In this document: positions 36,807 to 47,292 of the stretch, piece after piece
How the letters are laid out: each line of letters begins with the position of its first letter
How positions within the stretch are numbered: position 1 is the stretch's first letter
Source: Thraustochytrium sp. TN22
Lineage: Eukaryota > Sar > Bigyra > Thraustochytrida > Thraustochytriidae
Assembly (NCBI GenBank): GCA_013306675.1
Contig: JABLUY010000022.1
Coordinates: 62,001-126,000, forward strand
Reading direction: 5' to 3'
Length of the DNA stretch: 64,000 bases
Program-made: the position numbers and the translations under genes
Notes under the pieces: model-generated
Database searches by the model: none
Told to the model about the DNA's origin: nothing
What the model saw: the letters and a program-made list of their open reading frames with translations, nothing else

Positions 36807-38327
36807 TTAGATGCGCTCGAGCGTATCGAGACCGAGCAGGGTCATGGTGGTGCGCAGCGAGACGCGCACGGCGCGGATGAGGATGAGCCAGTTGACACCG
36901 TGGTCGTCGGCGAGCTTGTTCTCGGACTTGATGATGAGCTGGTGCGTGTTGTAGAACTTGCTAAAGGCCTTGCTGACGTCGTAGACGTACTTGCACAGGT
37001 GGTGCGGCTGCAGGCGGCGCACGGACTCGTCATAGCGGTCGCCAAAGCGGAGAATGGCGAGCGCCAGGTCCCACTCCTGCGGGCGCTCGCGGTCGATCTT
37101 GAAGCCCTCGAAGCCACGCTCGATGATGGCCTGCGCGTCCTCGCCCACATACTCCTTGACGGTGCGCTCGATGCTGCAGATACGCGCGTGCATGTACATG
37201 AGGTAGACGGCGGTGTCGCCATCCGCCTGGAGCATAAGGTCGTAGTTGAAGACGTAGTCCTTGACGCGCGCGTTCTTCAGGTCAAAGTACTTGACCGCCG
37301 AGTAGCCGATCTTGGCCGCCGTCTCCGGCACCTCCTCGCGCGTCAACAGGCACTTGCCCTCGTCGATGCGCGCGTACAGGTCGGTCGCCATGCGGTCGCG
37401 CGCCTCGTCCAGCAAGTCGACCAGGCGCACGGTGCCACCCTCGCGCGTGCGGAACCGCTGGCGGTCGGCGCCCTGCACGACGCCAAAGCCCACATGCTCG
37501 CACTCCACGTTCTTATCGACCCATCCGGCGCGCTCCGCGGCCTCAAAGATGGCCAGAAAGTGGTTGCGCTGGCCCAGGTCCGTCACGTACGCGAGCCGGT
37601 CCATGCCCAGCTCCTGCGTGCGGTACCGGATGGCCGCCATATCCGTGGTGTCGTAGCCGAAGCCGCCGTCGCGCTTCACCACGAAGAGCGGCACGGAGTT
37701 CGACTCGACCCGGATCACCTTGGCACCGTCGTCGTTCTCCAGCAGGCCCTTCTTCTCCAGCTCCTCCACCACCGCCGGGATGCGCGAATTGTAGAACGAC
37801 TCGCCGCACACGCCGTCCGGGAAGCTCACCTTGAGCCGGTCGTAAATTTGCGTGAACATCGCCTCGCTAATGGACAAAAACAGCTTCCACCCGGCCAGCG
37901 CCTGCGGGTCGCCGCTCTGCAGCTTCACCACCTCGCGCCGCGCCTCGTCCTTGAACTCCTCCGACGCGTCAAAAGCCTTCTTGGCCGACTTGTAGAACGC
38001 CTGTGTTGCATATGCATGCGCCCGCCCGTCAGTCCCTCCTGCCTCACAAGGCGACCCCCGTTGTCGCATTGCTTGCTCCTGCCCCTCAAACAACAAGATG
38101 TCCGCAGCCGAAAGACCATCACGGGCACCAGAAAAGCTCCGTGACGGTGAGTAAGGCGCAATGAACTCTGGCAACCTCGCGCAGACCGCAAGCCCCGTAG
38201 TTAAGAAGAGGCCCGCAGCGGATAGACCCTCTCTCCAAAGCGGAGAAAGGGCCTCCACGCGTATGCTGCTGGTGGAGTGGAAGAAAAGATCTCGCCACAT
38301 CATACAATTCCCGCTCCCCCCGAGTCT

Positions 38328-38381
<54 letters not shown>

Positions 38382-39604
38382 ACCCACTCTCTGTGAAATA
38401 AACGTACGTCGAGATCGCCAATCGTGGGCGTCTCCTCCAGGTAGTTGGGGTAGTTGTGGCGCATGTAGGTGAGCAGCATGCCAAACTGCGTGCCCCAGTC
38501 ACCAACGTGGTTGATGCGCTTAACGTCATGGCCCTGAAACTCGAGCAGGCGGCAGAGCACCTCGCCAATGACGGTAGAGCGCAGGTGGCCCACGTGCATC
38601 TCCTTGGCGACGTTGGGCGAGGAAAAGTCCACGCCCACCTTGCAGGTCTTGAGCGCGTGCGTGGGCAGCAGCTTGTCCTGCTCCACCAGCTTGCGCACAC
38701 GGTCCGCGACGAGCCCCTTGTTCAGGTACAGGTTGACAAAGCCGCGGCCCGAGACCTCGGCGCGCTCAATGATGTCCGGATACACACGCTTCTCGCTCTC
38801 GAGGTTGGCCACGAGCGCCTTGGCGGCATCCTCCGGAGACTTCCACTCCGGGCGGGGCGCGCGCTTGAAGAGGCCCATGGCGCTGTTAAGCTGAAAGTCC
38901 GGGTACGGACCAGACCCCTGGCGCGAACCCTCGCCCACAGCCGCCTCCATGTTGGGCGCCTCCTTGGCCACAGCCAGGTCGCAGGCCTCCTTGACCACCT
39001 TCCAGAGGTCGCTCTGCGGATCGGTGGCGTTGTCCAGGTACGAAAACAGCGCCACCTTGAGGTCGCTGTCGGTGGCCTTGAGGCATTTGTCGAACTCGGG
39101 GTGCGCCGCCACGATCTTGTCGAGCCACGCCGAGGCGAGCGGGCCGAGCGCCAGCCCGCGCTCGCGCGCCAGCCGCAGCGAGCAGCCCAGGCAGACGTCG
39201 GCCAGGCTCAGCTTATCGGCCGCCAGGTACGGCCCACTCACGTTGGCGAGGCGCTTCTCGAGGCCAGCGTCCAGCGCGTCGCCCGTCGCCGCGCTGGCCG
39301 CCAGCACGACCTCGTCGTACTCGGCGAGGTCCTCCGCAACGAGGTTCTGCGCGAGCCCCTTGTAGCCGGTGGCCAGCAGGAACCTGCAGATGGCATGCTC
39401 GCCCAGCAGCGGCGCCGGGCTGGGCTGGCCCTTGATCTCAGGCAGCAGCAGCGCCGGCGCGCGCGCGCCGGCCGGCAGCGCCGACTTGGCCGCTGCCACC
39501 AGCTCCAGCGCCTGGCCGCCCAGCGCGGCCGCCACCGCGCACTTGTACGCGGCCAGCCGCCCGACCGCGCCGGGCCCGGCCGCCAGCTTCAGCGCCGCCG
39601 ACAT
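36807..39604 (-). CDS. RARS1: Arginyl-tRNA synthetase with N-terminal GST-C-like domain, two exons
   Basis: Exons 39604-38408 and 38000-36807 are joined across a 407-nt phase-0 intron (donor GTACGT, acceptor AACACAG) holding a long CT dinucleotide run (38335-38384). The product is 796 residues. Residues about 60-190 look like a glutathione-S-transferase C-terminal fold: LLGEHAICRFLL and GPYLAADKLSLADVCLGCSLRLA, then AHPEFDKCL. Such domains mediate multi-synthetase complexes. Next come the ArgRS Add1-like domain (FQLNSAMGLFKR, GFVNLYLN), the class I core with HVGH at 337-340 (SSPNVAKEMHVGHLRSTVIG), HVGDWGTQFGMLL, GYDTTDMAAIRYR and the KMSK-substitute region TREGGTVRLVDLLDEA, and a C-terminal DALR anticodon domain ending LLGLDTLERI. 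The catalytic part is standard cytosolic ArgRS. The GST-like fusion is the unusual part. Confidence 0.93.
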
Positions 39605-40149
39605 CGCGCCTGCCAGCCACGGTCGCCGTCGGCCAGCTCGCCCTCCCGCCCGCCGCGCGCCGCTTCAAGGACTGGCCCGCGCGCCGCGGCCACCACGCGA
39701 TCGATTCGATGGATGATCTTCGATCGATTCGGGAGCCCGCGATTCATTGGTGCGAGCGCCAAGCGCCCCAAGTGCGCGGCCGCGGCGCCGCCCGTTAGGC
39801 CGCCGGTCAACGAATACTTGGCTTCGCGGGAGGAAGAACCCGCCGCCACTGGCAGGCAGGCGCAGACAGGCACTGCAGCGTGCGTTCTCCGAAGCCGCGT
39901 TACATCCTGGTCCTTGCAAGCATTGATTGCATTGACAGCGAACTTGAGAGCTGAGAGACCTCGTGCGTGCTGCAGGCAGTAGCGTTCTTCGACTCTCCGA
40001 GCCCTGCCCGGCTCGGCTCGGCTCGGCTCGGCACGGCTCGGCTCGGCGCGGTGCGGGCACGGCTCGTGGCGCCGCGGCGCAAGGCAGAGCTTGGTTGATT
40101 TGTCCTGCGTGCTCGCGTGCGCGAGACGCGCAGAACAAAGGCCAAAACT
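39605..40149. other. Divergent promoter region, CGGCT repeat
   Basis: 545 bases between ArgRS (minus) and the WD40 gene (plus). It contains a GGCTC pentamer run (about 40010-40055), a TTCGATTC patch near 39703-39730 and no coding motif. Both genes may be driven from here. Confidence 0.5.
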
Positions 40150-42177
40150 ATGGCGAGCGCGGAGCTGGAGCACGCGATTGGGTACTCGTGCACAGAGCAG
40201 CCGAGCCTGTACATTCACCCGGTGTCGGGCGAGTTCGTGTACGTGTCCGGGAGCTCGGTGGTGTCGCGGAGCTTCGAGGACCCGCACCAGCAGCGGTTCC
40301 TGCGCGGGCACGCAGCACCCGTGGCGTGCCTGGCGCTGTCGCGGAGAGGCAGCTTCCTGGCCTCGGGCGACCTGAGCGTCGACTCGGACGTGGTGGTCTG
40401 GGACTATGCGGAGCAGCGCGAGCTGTGGCGGTTCTCCGAGCACGACGGCGGCGTCGGCATGTTGTGCTTCTCGGACGACGAGCGGCTGCTCATGTCGATG
40501 GGGCGCGAGGATAGGCACATGGCGATCTGGGACCTCAAGACCGGCATGCTGGTGGCCAGCACGGAGCTGCCCAAGAGCCTGGGCCGCGTCGACTGTGCGC
40601 GCTGGGGCGGCTTCGCCAAGGACGTCAAGCGCCGCGACACGAGCTGCTATCAGTTTGCCACGGGCGGCGACGTGCTGGCCATGTGGGCACTCAACCCGTA
40701 CACGGGCGAGCTGGCGCTCGAGGTGGCGGACTCGCGGCGCAACATCCGCCAGCACCTATGCCTGGTCTTCGCGCACGTGCCGGACAGCTGCGGTCGCGAG
40801 GGCTACGAGGACGAGTGGCTGCTGGCTGGCACGGCGAGCGGTGACTTCATGGCGTACCTGGTCAAGCCGAGCCGCAGCGAGCGCTTCGCAGCGGCCACCG
40901 CCACCTTCGCCGTGGCCACCCCGGCGTGCGGCGGCGGCGTGCTGGCGCTTGACGTGAATCCGTGCGACGAGACCAACATTCTCGTGGGGGGCGGCGACGG
41001 CACGATGGCGCGCTTCGTGTACCGCGCGGCGGACGGCTCCTGGGTGGACGAGGAGGGCGCCTCGCTGCGCGGCGCGGTCCGCGGCCTGGCCTTTGGGCCC
41101 AACGGCCGCGAGGCCGTGGCCGGCTCCTCGAGCGGTGACATTCTTCGCGCGCGCGTTGGCGCGCTGCGCCAGCCCGTGCGCGTGTGCTGGAACTCGTGCA
41201 GCGGGATCACGGCGCTCTCCTTCGCGCCGGACTCCAACGAGACCTTCGTCACGGCCTCGCTGGACGGCACCCTGCGCGTCTGGTCCGCCGACGACTACTC
41301 GGTCTCCATGGAGACCACGCGCGCGGGCACCGGCGGCGACCTCGGGAACGGTCCCGCCACGACGCGCGACCCGCACGCCGGCCCCGCGCAGGCGCGCGTG
41401 GACTATGCGACCTGCGTGCACTTCACCATTGACGCCATCTTGTCCGGCTGGACCGATGGCTGCGTGCGCTCACATCACGCCGGCACGGGCGAGCTGCTGT
41501 GGACCATCCGCGACGCGCACGCCGGGGGCGTCACTGCGCTGCGCCTCTCCAACAACATGCGCTACGTCGTGACGGGCGGCGAGAACGGCGAGGTTCGCGT
41601 GTGGGAGATGCGCATGCGCCAGCTCGTCTCGCACCTCAAGGAGCACACGCGCGCTGTCACGCGCATCGTCCTCTTCGACGACGACGTCCACGCCATCTCC
41701 TGCAGCCGCGACAAGTCCTTCCTCTGCTGGGACCTGCGTCAGGACAAGCGCATCAGCGCGCACACCCAGCGCATGGGCGGCATCAACGACATCGCCATGA
41801 ACCGCGATCAGACCGTCGTCATTACCATGGGTCAGGAGCGCTCCATCTCCTTTTGGGACCTGCGCGAGCCGGTCCCTATCACCGCCGTCACCAGCGCGGC
41901 GCAGGGCATGCACACCGATGAGGCCACCTGCATTGCCGTCTCGCACCGTGGCGACCTCTTCGCCACGGGTGGCCTGGACCACGTCGTTAAGCTCTGGGCT
42001 ATGGTCGGCGGCTCCCCCGTCCTCCTCCAGTCCTGCCTCGGCCACACTGGCGCGCTCTCCGGCCTTGCCTTCTCCGAGGACGACCGCCAGCTCCTCTCCG
42101 TCGGGCTCGACGGCGCCATCTTCGTCTGGAACCTCTTCCGCGACGAGCCTCGCCTCAGCGCCGAGTCCAAAAAGTAG
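40150..42177 (+). CDS. CFAP52: WD40-repeat flagellar protein, CFAP52-like
   Basis: A 675-residue protein made of about 10-12 WD40 blades (two propellers), starting at the ATG at 40150. The N-terminus (AIGYSCTEQPSLYIHPVSGEFVY, RFLRGHAAPVACLALSRRGSFLASG, DVVVWDYAEQRELWRFSEHDG) follows the CFAP52/WDR16 pattern. So does the later part (ILSGWTDGCVRSHHAGTGELLW, VVTGGENGEVRVWEM, LKEHTRAVTRI, CSRDKSFLCWDLR, TGGLDHVVKLWA, LSVGLDGAIFVWNL). CFAP52 is a microtubule inner protein of axonemal doublets, so it implies a flagellated stage. Its third-quarter sequence (GGINDIAMNRDQTVVITMGQERSISFWDLRE) is less typical, so a related flagellar WD40 paralogue is possible. It is divergent from ArgRS. Confidence in WD40 is near certain; in CFAP52 about three in four. 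Confidence 0.82.
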   Translation: MASAELEHAIGYSCTEQPSLYIHPVSGEFVYVSGSSVVSRSFEDPHQQRFLRGHAAPVACLALSRRGSFLASGDLSVDSDVVVWDYAEQRELWRFSEHDGGVGMLCFSDDERLLMSMGREDRHMAIWDLKTGMLVASTELPKSLGRVDCARWGGFAKDVKRRDTSCYQFATGGDVLAMWALNPYTGELALEVADSRRNIRQHLCLVFAHVPDSCGREGYEDEWLLAGTASGDFMAYLVKPSRSERFAAATATFAVATPACGGGVLALDVNPCDETNILVGGGDGTMARFVYRAADGSWVDEEGASLRGAVRGLAFGPNGREAVAGSSSGDILRARVGALRQPVRVCWNSCSGITALSFAPDSNETFVTASLDGTLRVWSADDYSVSMETTRAGTGGDLGNGPATTRDPHAGPAQARVDYATCVHFTIDAILSGWTDGCVRSHHAGTGELLWTIRDAHAGGVTALRLSNNMRYVVTGGENGEVRVWEMRMRQLVSHLKEHTRAVTRIVLFDDDVHAISCSRDKSFLCWDLRQDKRISAHTQRMGGINDIAMNRDQTVVITMGQERSISFWDLREPVPITAVTSAAQGMHTDEATCIAVSHRGDLFATGGLDHVVKLWAMVGGSPVLLQSCLGHTGALSGLAFSEDDRQLLSVGLDGAIFVWNLFRDEPRLSAESKK

Positions 42178-42473
42178 AAAAACAAGAAGCCTACCGGCGG
42201 GGTCCGCAAAAAGGAATCGTTCTTTCTGTATTTGCTTTGCATCCGTCTGCTCGGGCGGGTCCTGCACGCCGGCGCACTCACTGTCAGGTCGATCTCAACG
42301 ATGCACATGCCCTCTGCTCAGCGAGCTTCCACCGTACACGATGGTCCCGCAGTTGGCCGGCCATTGGCAAGAGGCAACGAGCGCACAAGAACGAGCGCAC
42401 AAGAAGGCGCTCGAGTGGTTGCTGACGAAGGTGGCCAAGACCACACCCTCTCGCCGGCGGTGCTGCTTGTGTC

Positions 42474-42538
<65 letters not shown>

Positions 42539-42640
42539 AGAATTCGGCGGGACACCATGGAACCCTGCCTTGTCTCTGCTCAGCTCTGCATGGTGTCTCT
42601 GCTCAGCTCCTTGCTCTGCATGCAGAGCAGAGCAAGGAGG
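42178..42640. other. Intergenic/5' UTR with CTG repeat and palindrome
   Basis: It separates the WD40 gene from the methyltransferase. There is a CTG trinucleotide array (about 42475-42540, with TTG interruptions), a direct repeat of TGTCTCTGCTCAGCTC at about 42573 and 42594, and a perfect 18-bp palindrome TGCTCTGCATGCAGAGCA (42612-42629) ending 11 bases before the chosen ATG. The downstream gene's frame stays open through the CTG run, which I treat as untranslated. Confidence 0.6.
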
Positions 42641-44374
42641 ATGGAGATGGGGGAGAACCTGTCTGCGCCCGGCGCCCCAGGCAGCAGACCCGTATCTCGG
42701 TCCAAGTCTGCCGGGCGCATGGAGGCGCGCGCGCCTCCGGGGTTCGGCGGCGGCGGCGGCGGCGTGGCCGCTGCAGCCGTGGACGCGGCCACGGCGGCGC
42801 CGGCGGCCGCTGCCGCGGCAGCGCCGGCGGCCCCTGCCGCGAACGGCACGCACGAAGATGAAGATGAAGATGGCGGCAAGATGGCGGCGCGGCGCGAGAC
42901 GGTCGTGGACGAGTCCGGCGGCGTGCTCGTGGGCGGGCGCAGCGTCTTCGACGATCCGGTAGGCGCGGGCCCCGGACCGCCCGGGTTCTCGGACAGGCCG
43001 CTGCTGGCGTCCGACGGGTCGGCCGGCTACGGCGGCGGCGAGTTCAACACGACGGTGCTCAACAAGAAGTCGGCACCCAGGGGCCAGCAGGGCAAGTGGA
43101 ACCGGCTCTGGGGCTTTTTGTCGCCCGACTTCCTCGCGGAGATCCAGATGGACGAGGTCGCCACCTTCAGCGTGACGGGTATCCAGCACGCCGAGACCAT
43201 CTCGCAGGCGCTGCGCGGGCTGGACGGCATCACGGAGCATGCCATCGTGACGGACGCCACGGCCTGCGTCGGCGGCAACACCATCTCATTCCTGCGGTAC
43301 TTTCGCTCCGTCAACGCCGTGGAGCTCGACCACCTGCGCTGTGGCATGCTCCTGCACAACCTAGGCTTGTGCACGGAGCACGAGCGCCTCGTGTCCGCCT
43401 CTGGCCACCGCTTCATCAAGCGGGACGGTACGCCGGACGAGGAGGCCTTGGCGCACGCATCGAAGGAGGAGGCCGCCGCCGCCAACGGCAGCGAGGCGCA
43501 GCCCGCCGAAGACGACGGCTCTGAGGCCAAGCACCACGACAAGAGCAAGCGCTCGGCGCCGCCACCGCTGCCGCCAGCCCCTACGCCGCCGCCCCTCGTG
43601 GGCCAGCTGCAACTCTACGAGGGCGACTGCCTGCGCGTGTGCCCGCAGATCCGCCAGGACATTCTCTTCCTCGACCCGCCTTGGGGTGGCAAGCAGTACC
43701 ACAAGCGCGACAAGGTCGTCCTGTACATTTCGAACCGGACCCTGGCCGATATTTGCAAGACACTCGCTGGCCACGCGCGCTATCTGGCCATCAAGGTACC
43801 CTTCAACGCCGACCTCACCGATCTTGAGACCGATCCCACCTGCCACCTGGTCAAGGAGGTCCAGCTCGACCGCATGAAGCTTGTCGTCATCACCTTTGTG
43901 CGCCCGGCGCCGCCCCCGCTCTCCCACGACCAGCTTGCCTTTTTTCACTCGCTCCAGCAGCAGCCCTCGCCCTTTCCCCCCCACATGCAGCCTCAATACC
44001 AGCACCAACAGTATCCGCACGCCACCCCTTCGCATCACCACCACCCGCACCAGCAATACTATCCTCCACAGATGCCGCCTGGGATGCTTTCGGGCATGCC
44101 GTCCGGTATGCTTTCTGGCATGCCGCCGGGAATGCCGCCAAGCATGCCGTCGGGCATGCCGCAAGGCGTGGGCATGCCGCCGGGCATGCCGCCGAGCATG
44201 GCTCAAGGCATGGGCATGCCGCCGGGCATGTCTTCCGGCATGCCTCCGGGCATGCCTGGCGGCATGCCTCCCATGCGGCATCAGCATCAAAAGCAGCATC
44301 AGGAGCAACAACAGCAACAGCAACAGCAACAGCAACATCAGCAGCAGCAGCAGCCCAAGTCCGAGACCAGCTAG
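42641..44374 (+). CDS. TGS1: Trimethylguanosine-synthase-type RNA cap methyltransferase
   Basis: A 577-residue protein from the ATG at 42641. After a Gly/Ala-rich N-terminus (about 1-120) comes a TGS1-like methyltransferase: [28 protein letters not shown], motif [16 protein letters not shown] (Asp205), motif [19 protein letters not shown], and the catalytic [10 protein letters not shown] (345-353). TGS1 hypermethylates the m7G cap of snRNA/snoRNA to trimethylguanosine. A low-complexity insert (about 265-315, Pro/Ala/Lys) splits the domain. The C-terminal about 140 residues are disordered: His/Gln/Pro-rich, then about a dozen MPPGM/MPSGM-type repeats, then poly-Gln (about 44308-44360). Such tails favour condensate association, which is inference. 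Several in-frame upstream Met codons exist but lie in the repeat-rich leader. It converges with the MORN gene 115 bp away. Confidence 0.85.
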   Translation: MEMGENLSAPGAPGSRPVSRSKSAGRMEARAPPGFGGGGGGVAAAAVDAATAAPAAAAAAAPAAPAANGTHEDEDEDGGKMAARRETVVDESGGVLVGGRSVFDDPVGAGPGPPGFSDRPLLASDGSAGYGGGEFNTTVLNKKSAPRGQQGKWNRLWGFLSPDFLAEIQMDEVATFSVTGIQHAETISQALRGLDGITEHAIVTDATACVGGNTISFLRYFRSVNAVELDHLRCGMLLHNLGLCTEHERLVSASGHRFIKRDGTPDEEALAHASKEEAAAANGSEAQPAEDDGSEAKHHDKSKRSAPPPLPPAPTPPPLVGQLQLYEGDCLRVCPQIRQDILFLDPPWGGKQYHKRDKVVLYISNRTLADICKTLAGHARYLAIKVPFNADLTDLETDPTCHLVKEVQLDRMKLVVITFVRPAPPPLSHDQLAFFHSLQQQPSPFPPHMQPQYQHQQYPHATPSHHHHPHQQYYPPQMPPGMLSGMPSGMLSGMPPGMPPSMPSGMPQGVGMPPGMPPSMAQGMGMPPGMSSGMPPGMPGGMPPMRHQHQKQHQEQQQQQQQQQQHQQQQQPKSETS

Positions 44375-44489
44375 CCTAATCGAGTTCCCGCCCGCTCGTG
44401 CAAGCAAGAGATCGTGTCCGTGGCCTTCGCCTTCTCCTTTTCTTCACACCAAGTTCTGGCTGGGATTTGTACCCTGGGATTTGTTACTG

Positions 44490-45101
44490 TCACAGGCTCT
44501 TCTCCTCACAGACACTGCCGTCGTCGGCCTCGAGGAGGAAGCGCACGGTGGGTGGGAGCGCCTTCGCTTGCGTCTCCAGGTGGAGCGCCATGGCCGAGCC
44601 GCAGGAGAACGCCCCGCGCGCAAAGTCGCCAGCCCATTCGGTCGGGCAGCTTGCGGTGGTGGCCGTGAGGCGGCCGCGGCCCTCCATGCGGCCATCGACC
44701 CAGGTGCCCTCGTAGCGGTCGCCGCTGGTCAGCTTGAGGCAACCCTCGCCATGGAAGCGCGGGCGACCCAGGAATTCGCCCTCGTACACGCTGCCGTCCG
44801 CAAAGGTGTAGGTGCCCCTCCACAGGCAGCCGTCCTTCCAGTCGCCATCAAAGGTCTCTCCTAACGATGCATGCACGAGCTTGCCAAGACCGTCTTGGAC
44901 CATCTCGACGACGGTCTCGGTGGTCTCGTCGCCCTTCTCAGACTTGACGACGCTCTGCGCCTGGCGCTCGGTCCATTCACCCTCGTAGACGGCCGTTCCG
45001 TGCGCCGTGGCGAGCTCGAAGCGGCCGCGGCCGCGGCGCGGCTTGAACGCGGCCGCCTCCGGCTCGGCCGCGGCGGCGCCCTTGGCGGGCTTCTTGGCCA
45101 T
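44490..45101 (-). CDS. MORN-repeat protein
   Basis: A 203-residue protein with MORN (membrane occupation and recognition nexus) repeats. YEGEW at about 39-43 is the first. FDGDWKDG, YEGEFLGR and YEGTWVDGRMEGRGRL follow at about 84-145, giving four repeats with an acidic insert (EKGDETTETVVEMVQDGLG) between the first and second. MORN arrays bind membranes or act as scaffold, and in protists often occur in flagellar and cortical structures. The Lys/Ala-rich start (MAKKPAKGAAAAEPE) begins at the ATG at 45101. The C-terminal 35 residues lack repeats. Being next to a flagellar WD40 gene is suggestive but there is no operon logic in this genome. Confidence 0.85.
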   Translation of the reverse strand: MAKKPAKGAAAAEPEAAAFKPRRGRGRFELATAHGTAVYEGEWTERQAQSVVKSEKGDETTETVVEMVQDGLGKLVHASLGETFDGDWKDGCLWRGTYTFADGSVYEGEFLGRPRFHGEGCLKLTSGDRYEGTWVDGRMEGRGRLTATTASCPTEWAGDFARGAFSCGSAMALHLETQAKALPPTVRFLLEADDGSVCEEKSL

Positions 45102-45402
45102 TGTTGCCTACTTCTTTTAATTTTGCGCGCAGCAATCGCCGTCTGCGTATGGAACGCCTACGATCTTTGCGCTGAGCGCTCGGCGCGCGGACACCTTCGG
45201 CTATGATGATGATGATGCTCAACGGACACGGGTCACGAACGACCACAGCAGTGACGGCATGTCTCGATCAGGCTCACTGCAGCCTGGGTCACGCCGCACG
45301 CCGGCGGTGACCGTGCGTCCAGTAGCAACTTGAATGCCAGGGAGCGATCTTAAAATCAGTCTTGCGATAGAATACAGGGCTAGTGCAGAAGGCAGGACAC
45401 GC
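45102..45402. other. Short intergenic region
   Basis: About 300 bases between two minus-strand genes. It has an ATGATG run (45200-45214) and nothing coding. Confidence 0.45.
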
Positions 45403-46584
45403 TCAGACGGTGGAGATAATGCGATGCTGGCTCTGCTGGCGCGCAAGCGCGGCGTAGCTGACGTTGGGCTCATTGTCTGTGTCGATGTCTGAGGCGGACG
45501 CCGTGCTGGTGGAGTGGTTGTGCGGGGGCGAGCTCGGGCGCGGCAGGTGCTTGAGGTGGTTGGACTGCTGCTTGTGCAGGGAGGAGGGCGGCGTGGAGGA
45601 GAGGAAGGTTGAGCGCACCTGCTCCGGGGTGAGCGCAAAGTAGGCCGCCTTGTAGAAGATGAGGAGCGCCAGCGAGAGGACGGTGGTGAAGCAAAAGTAG
45701 GCCGAGACGATGAAGGACTTGGTGGTGCTGGGGAGATCGCCAACCATGTAGACGAGCGAGACGACGACGAAGATGCCGATCCAGAAGAGCGCGACCGTGA
45801 CGAAGATCCCGCTTGCCTCGGAGGCGATGGAGGGCACCTTGCGCGCGAGGAAGGCGACGATGAGCGTGATGAGCAGCACAACGAGCAGCACGGCCGACAT
45901 GGCGGCGTTGAAGATGTCGCCCTCGCCGCCCTGGAAGGAGGCGGCCGCGGCGCACTCGGCGCCGCGGGCCTCGCAAGGGTTGACCTCGAGCGGGTAGAGG
46001 CCGAACCAGATGGCGAGCGGCGTGATGACGGCGAGCTCGGAGACCACCAGGCAGCGCAGGAGCGTGCGCGTGCCGATGGTGAGGCGGCGCATGGTCTGCG
46101 TGCTGCGCAGCAGGCGCCAGGCGCGGAAGGTCTTGAGCGAGAGGATGTTGAAGATGGCCGTGGCCGAGACGAAGAAGAGGAAAAAGTATGCGCGGCAGAT
46201 CCCGGGGAAGTAGCCCACATAGCCCACGACCTGCAGCAGCTGCGCCAGGTCGAAGACGAAGAAGCTGATGGCCAGCAGCAGCATGAACTCGTACTGCGAT
46301 ATGCGCATCACGGGCTTGTTGCGGTGGCGCACCACGAAGAAGATGGCGACCAGAGAGGCCACCACGGATACGGCCGACAGCGCCAGCGCGGCCACCGCGA
46401 AGCCATCCATGAAGTCGGGCCGCTCGAACACTTGCGAGCCCTGGGCGGCGTGGCCCAGCACCATGCACTCGTCTTGGTCCCAGCACACCACGTCCGCGTC
46501 CTCGGTGTCATTCACGCACCGCAGCCCGGCCTGGGCGGCGGCCACCAGCGTCGCCGCCACCATGTCCTCCGCATCGCCCTGCAT
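45403..46584 (-). CDS. Class C (GABA-B-like) GPCR, seven-helix domain without Venus-flytrap
   Basis: A 393-residue receptor from the ATG at 46584. A short ectodomain (about 60 residues with two Cys, CVNDTEDADVVCWDQDE) precedes seven transmembrane helices: VAALALSAVSVVASLVAIFFV, FMLLLAISFFVFDLAQLLQVV, AYFFLFFVSATAIFNILSLK, LVVSELAVITPLAIWFGLY, NAAMSAVLLVVLLITLIVAFL, FVTVALFWIGIFVVVSLVYMV and FIVSAYFCFTTVLSLALLIFY. The loop HRNKPVMRISQYEFMLL after helix 1 and LKTFRAWRLLRS after helix 3 are the class C 7tm_3 signature. The large ligand-binding Venus-flytrap domain of GABA-B receptors is missing. The C-terminal tail has a Ser/His-rich cytosolic region. An upstream exon is possible: the sequence before the start reads TCGTCACAG, a good acceptor, and the frame continues upstream without an ATG, through a Val/Phe-rich stretch that could even encode a signal peptide. 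Confidence 0.8.
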   Translation of the reverse strand: MQGDAEDMVAATLVAAAQAGLRCVNDTEDADVVCWDQDECMVLGHAAQGSQVFERPDFMDGFAVAALALSAVSVVASLVAIFFVVRHRNKPVMRISQYEFMLLLAISFFVFDLAQLLQVVGYVGYFPGICRAYFFLFFVSATAIFNILSLKTFRAWRLLRSTQTMRRLTIGTRTLLRCLVVSELAVITPLAIWFGLYPLEVNPCEARGAECAAAASFQGGEGDIFNAAMSAVLLVVLLITLIVAFLARKVPSIASEASGIFVTVALFWIGIFVVVSLVYMVGDLPSTTKSFIVSAYFCFTTVLSLALLIFYKAAYFALTPEQVRSTFLSSTPPSSLHKQQSNHLKHLPRPSSPPHNHSTSTASASDIDTDNEPNVSYAALARQQSQHRIISTV

Positions 46585-47261
46585 CTCGCCCGCCACTGTG
46601 ACGACACGGACAACCGCGGGAGACAGAAAGGAAAAGAAGACGACGAAGACGACGACGACGAAGACGAGCGGCCCGACGCCGCTCTCAACAGCCGCGAGGC
46701 CCGCTCCTTCGGCCAGATAGGGCTCTGGCGGAGCTTTCCCGCCAACGGCCGGTGCAGCTGGCTGGCTAGCTCGCTCCCTGGCCGGCTCGCTGGCCCGCGC
46801 GAGAGCGCCTCCCTTCGGGCGCTCGCAGCAAGCAAGCCTGGGCGAGGCCTCCTCCCGAGGTTCGCGCGCAAGCCAAGCTCGCTGGCTGGCCTGCGTGCCT
46901 GCCTGCCTGCGTGCGCAGCCCAGTGCTCGCGGTCTGCCGCAGCAGCGCGGCCTTGCCGGCCGATGCGGCCCAGCGCGCCCGCGCCGACCGAGGTCCCCGC
47001 CGCGCCGTCGGCCCCCAGGGAGCCGCTCGCCGCGCTGCGCAGGCTGCCCCCCTGGCGCGGTTCCGGACGCGGCGCAGGCAGTGTACTAAACGCGGCCCGG
47101 TCCCAAGGTGGGGCGGTGCGCGAGTCCCGGCGCGGCGCGCAGGAGCGAGCGCGAGGACGAGGTCGAGCCGGAGCGCGCAGAGGATGACGGCGAAAGCGAG
47201 GGCGCTGCGCGGCGCGATGCGGCTCTGCGAGGCCAGAGCGCCCCGATGCGGCGGCGGCTGG

Positions 47262-47292
<31 letters not shown>

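Noticed and set aside
41918-42640. Upstream extension of TGS1 through poly-Cys (CTG repeat read in another frame)
   Set aside because: It overlaps the WD40 gene in another frame and a trinucleotide repeat; no conserved residues before the chosen ATG.
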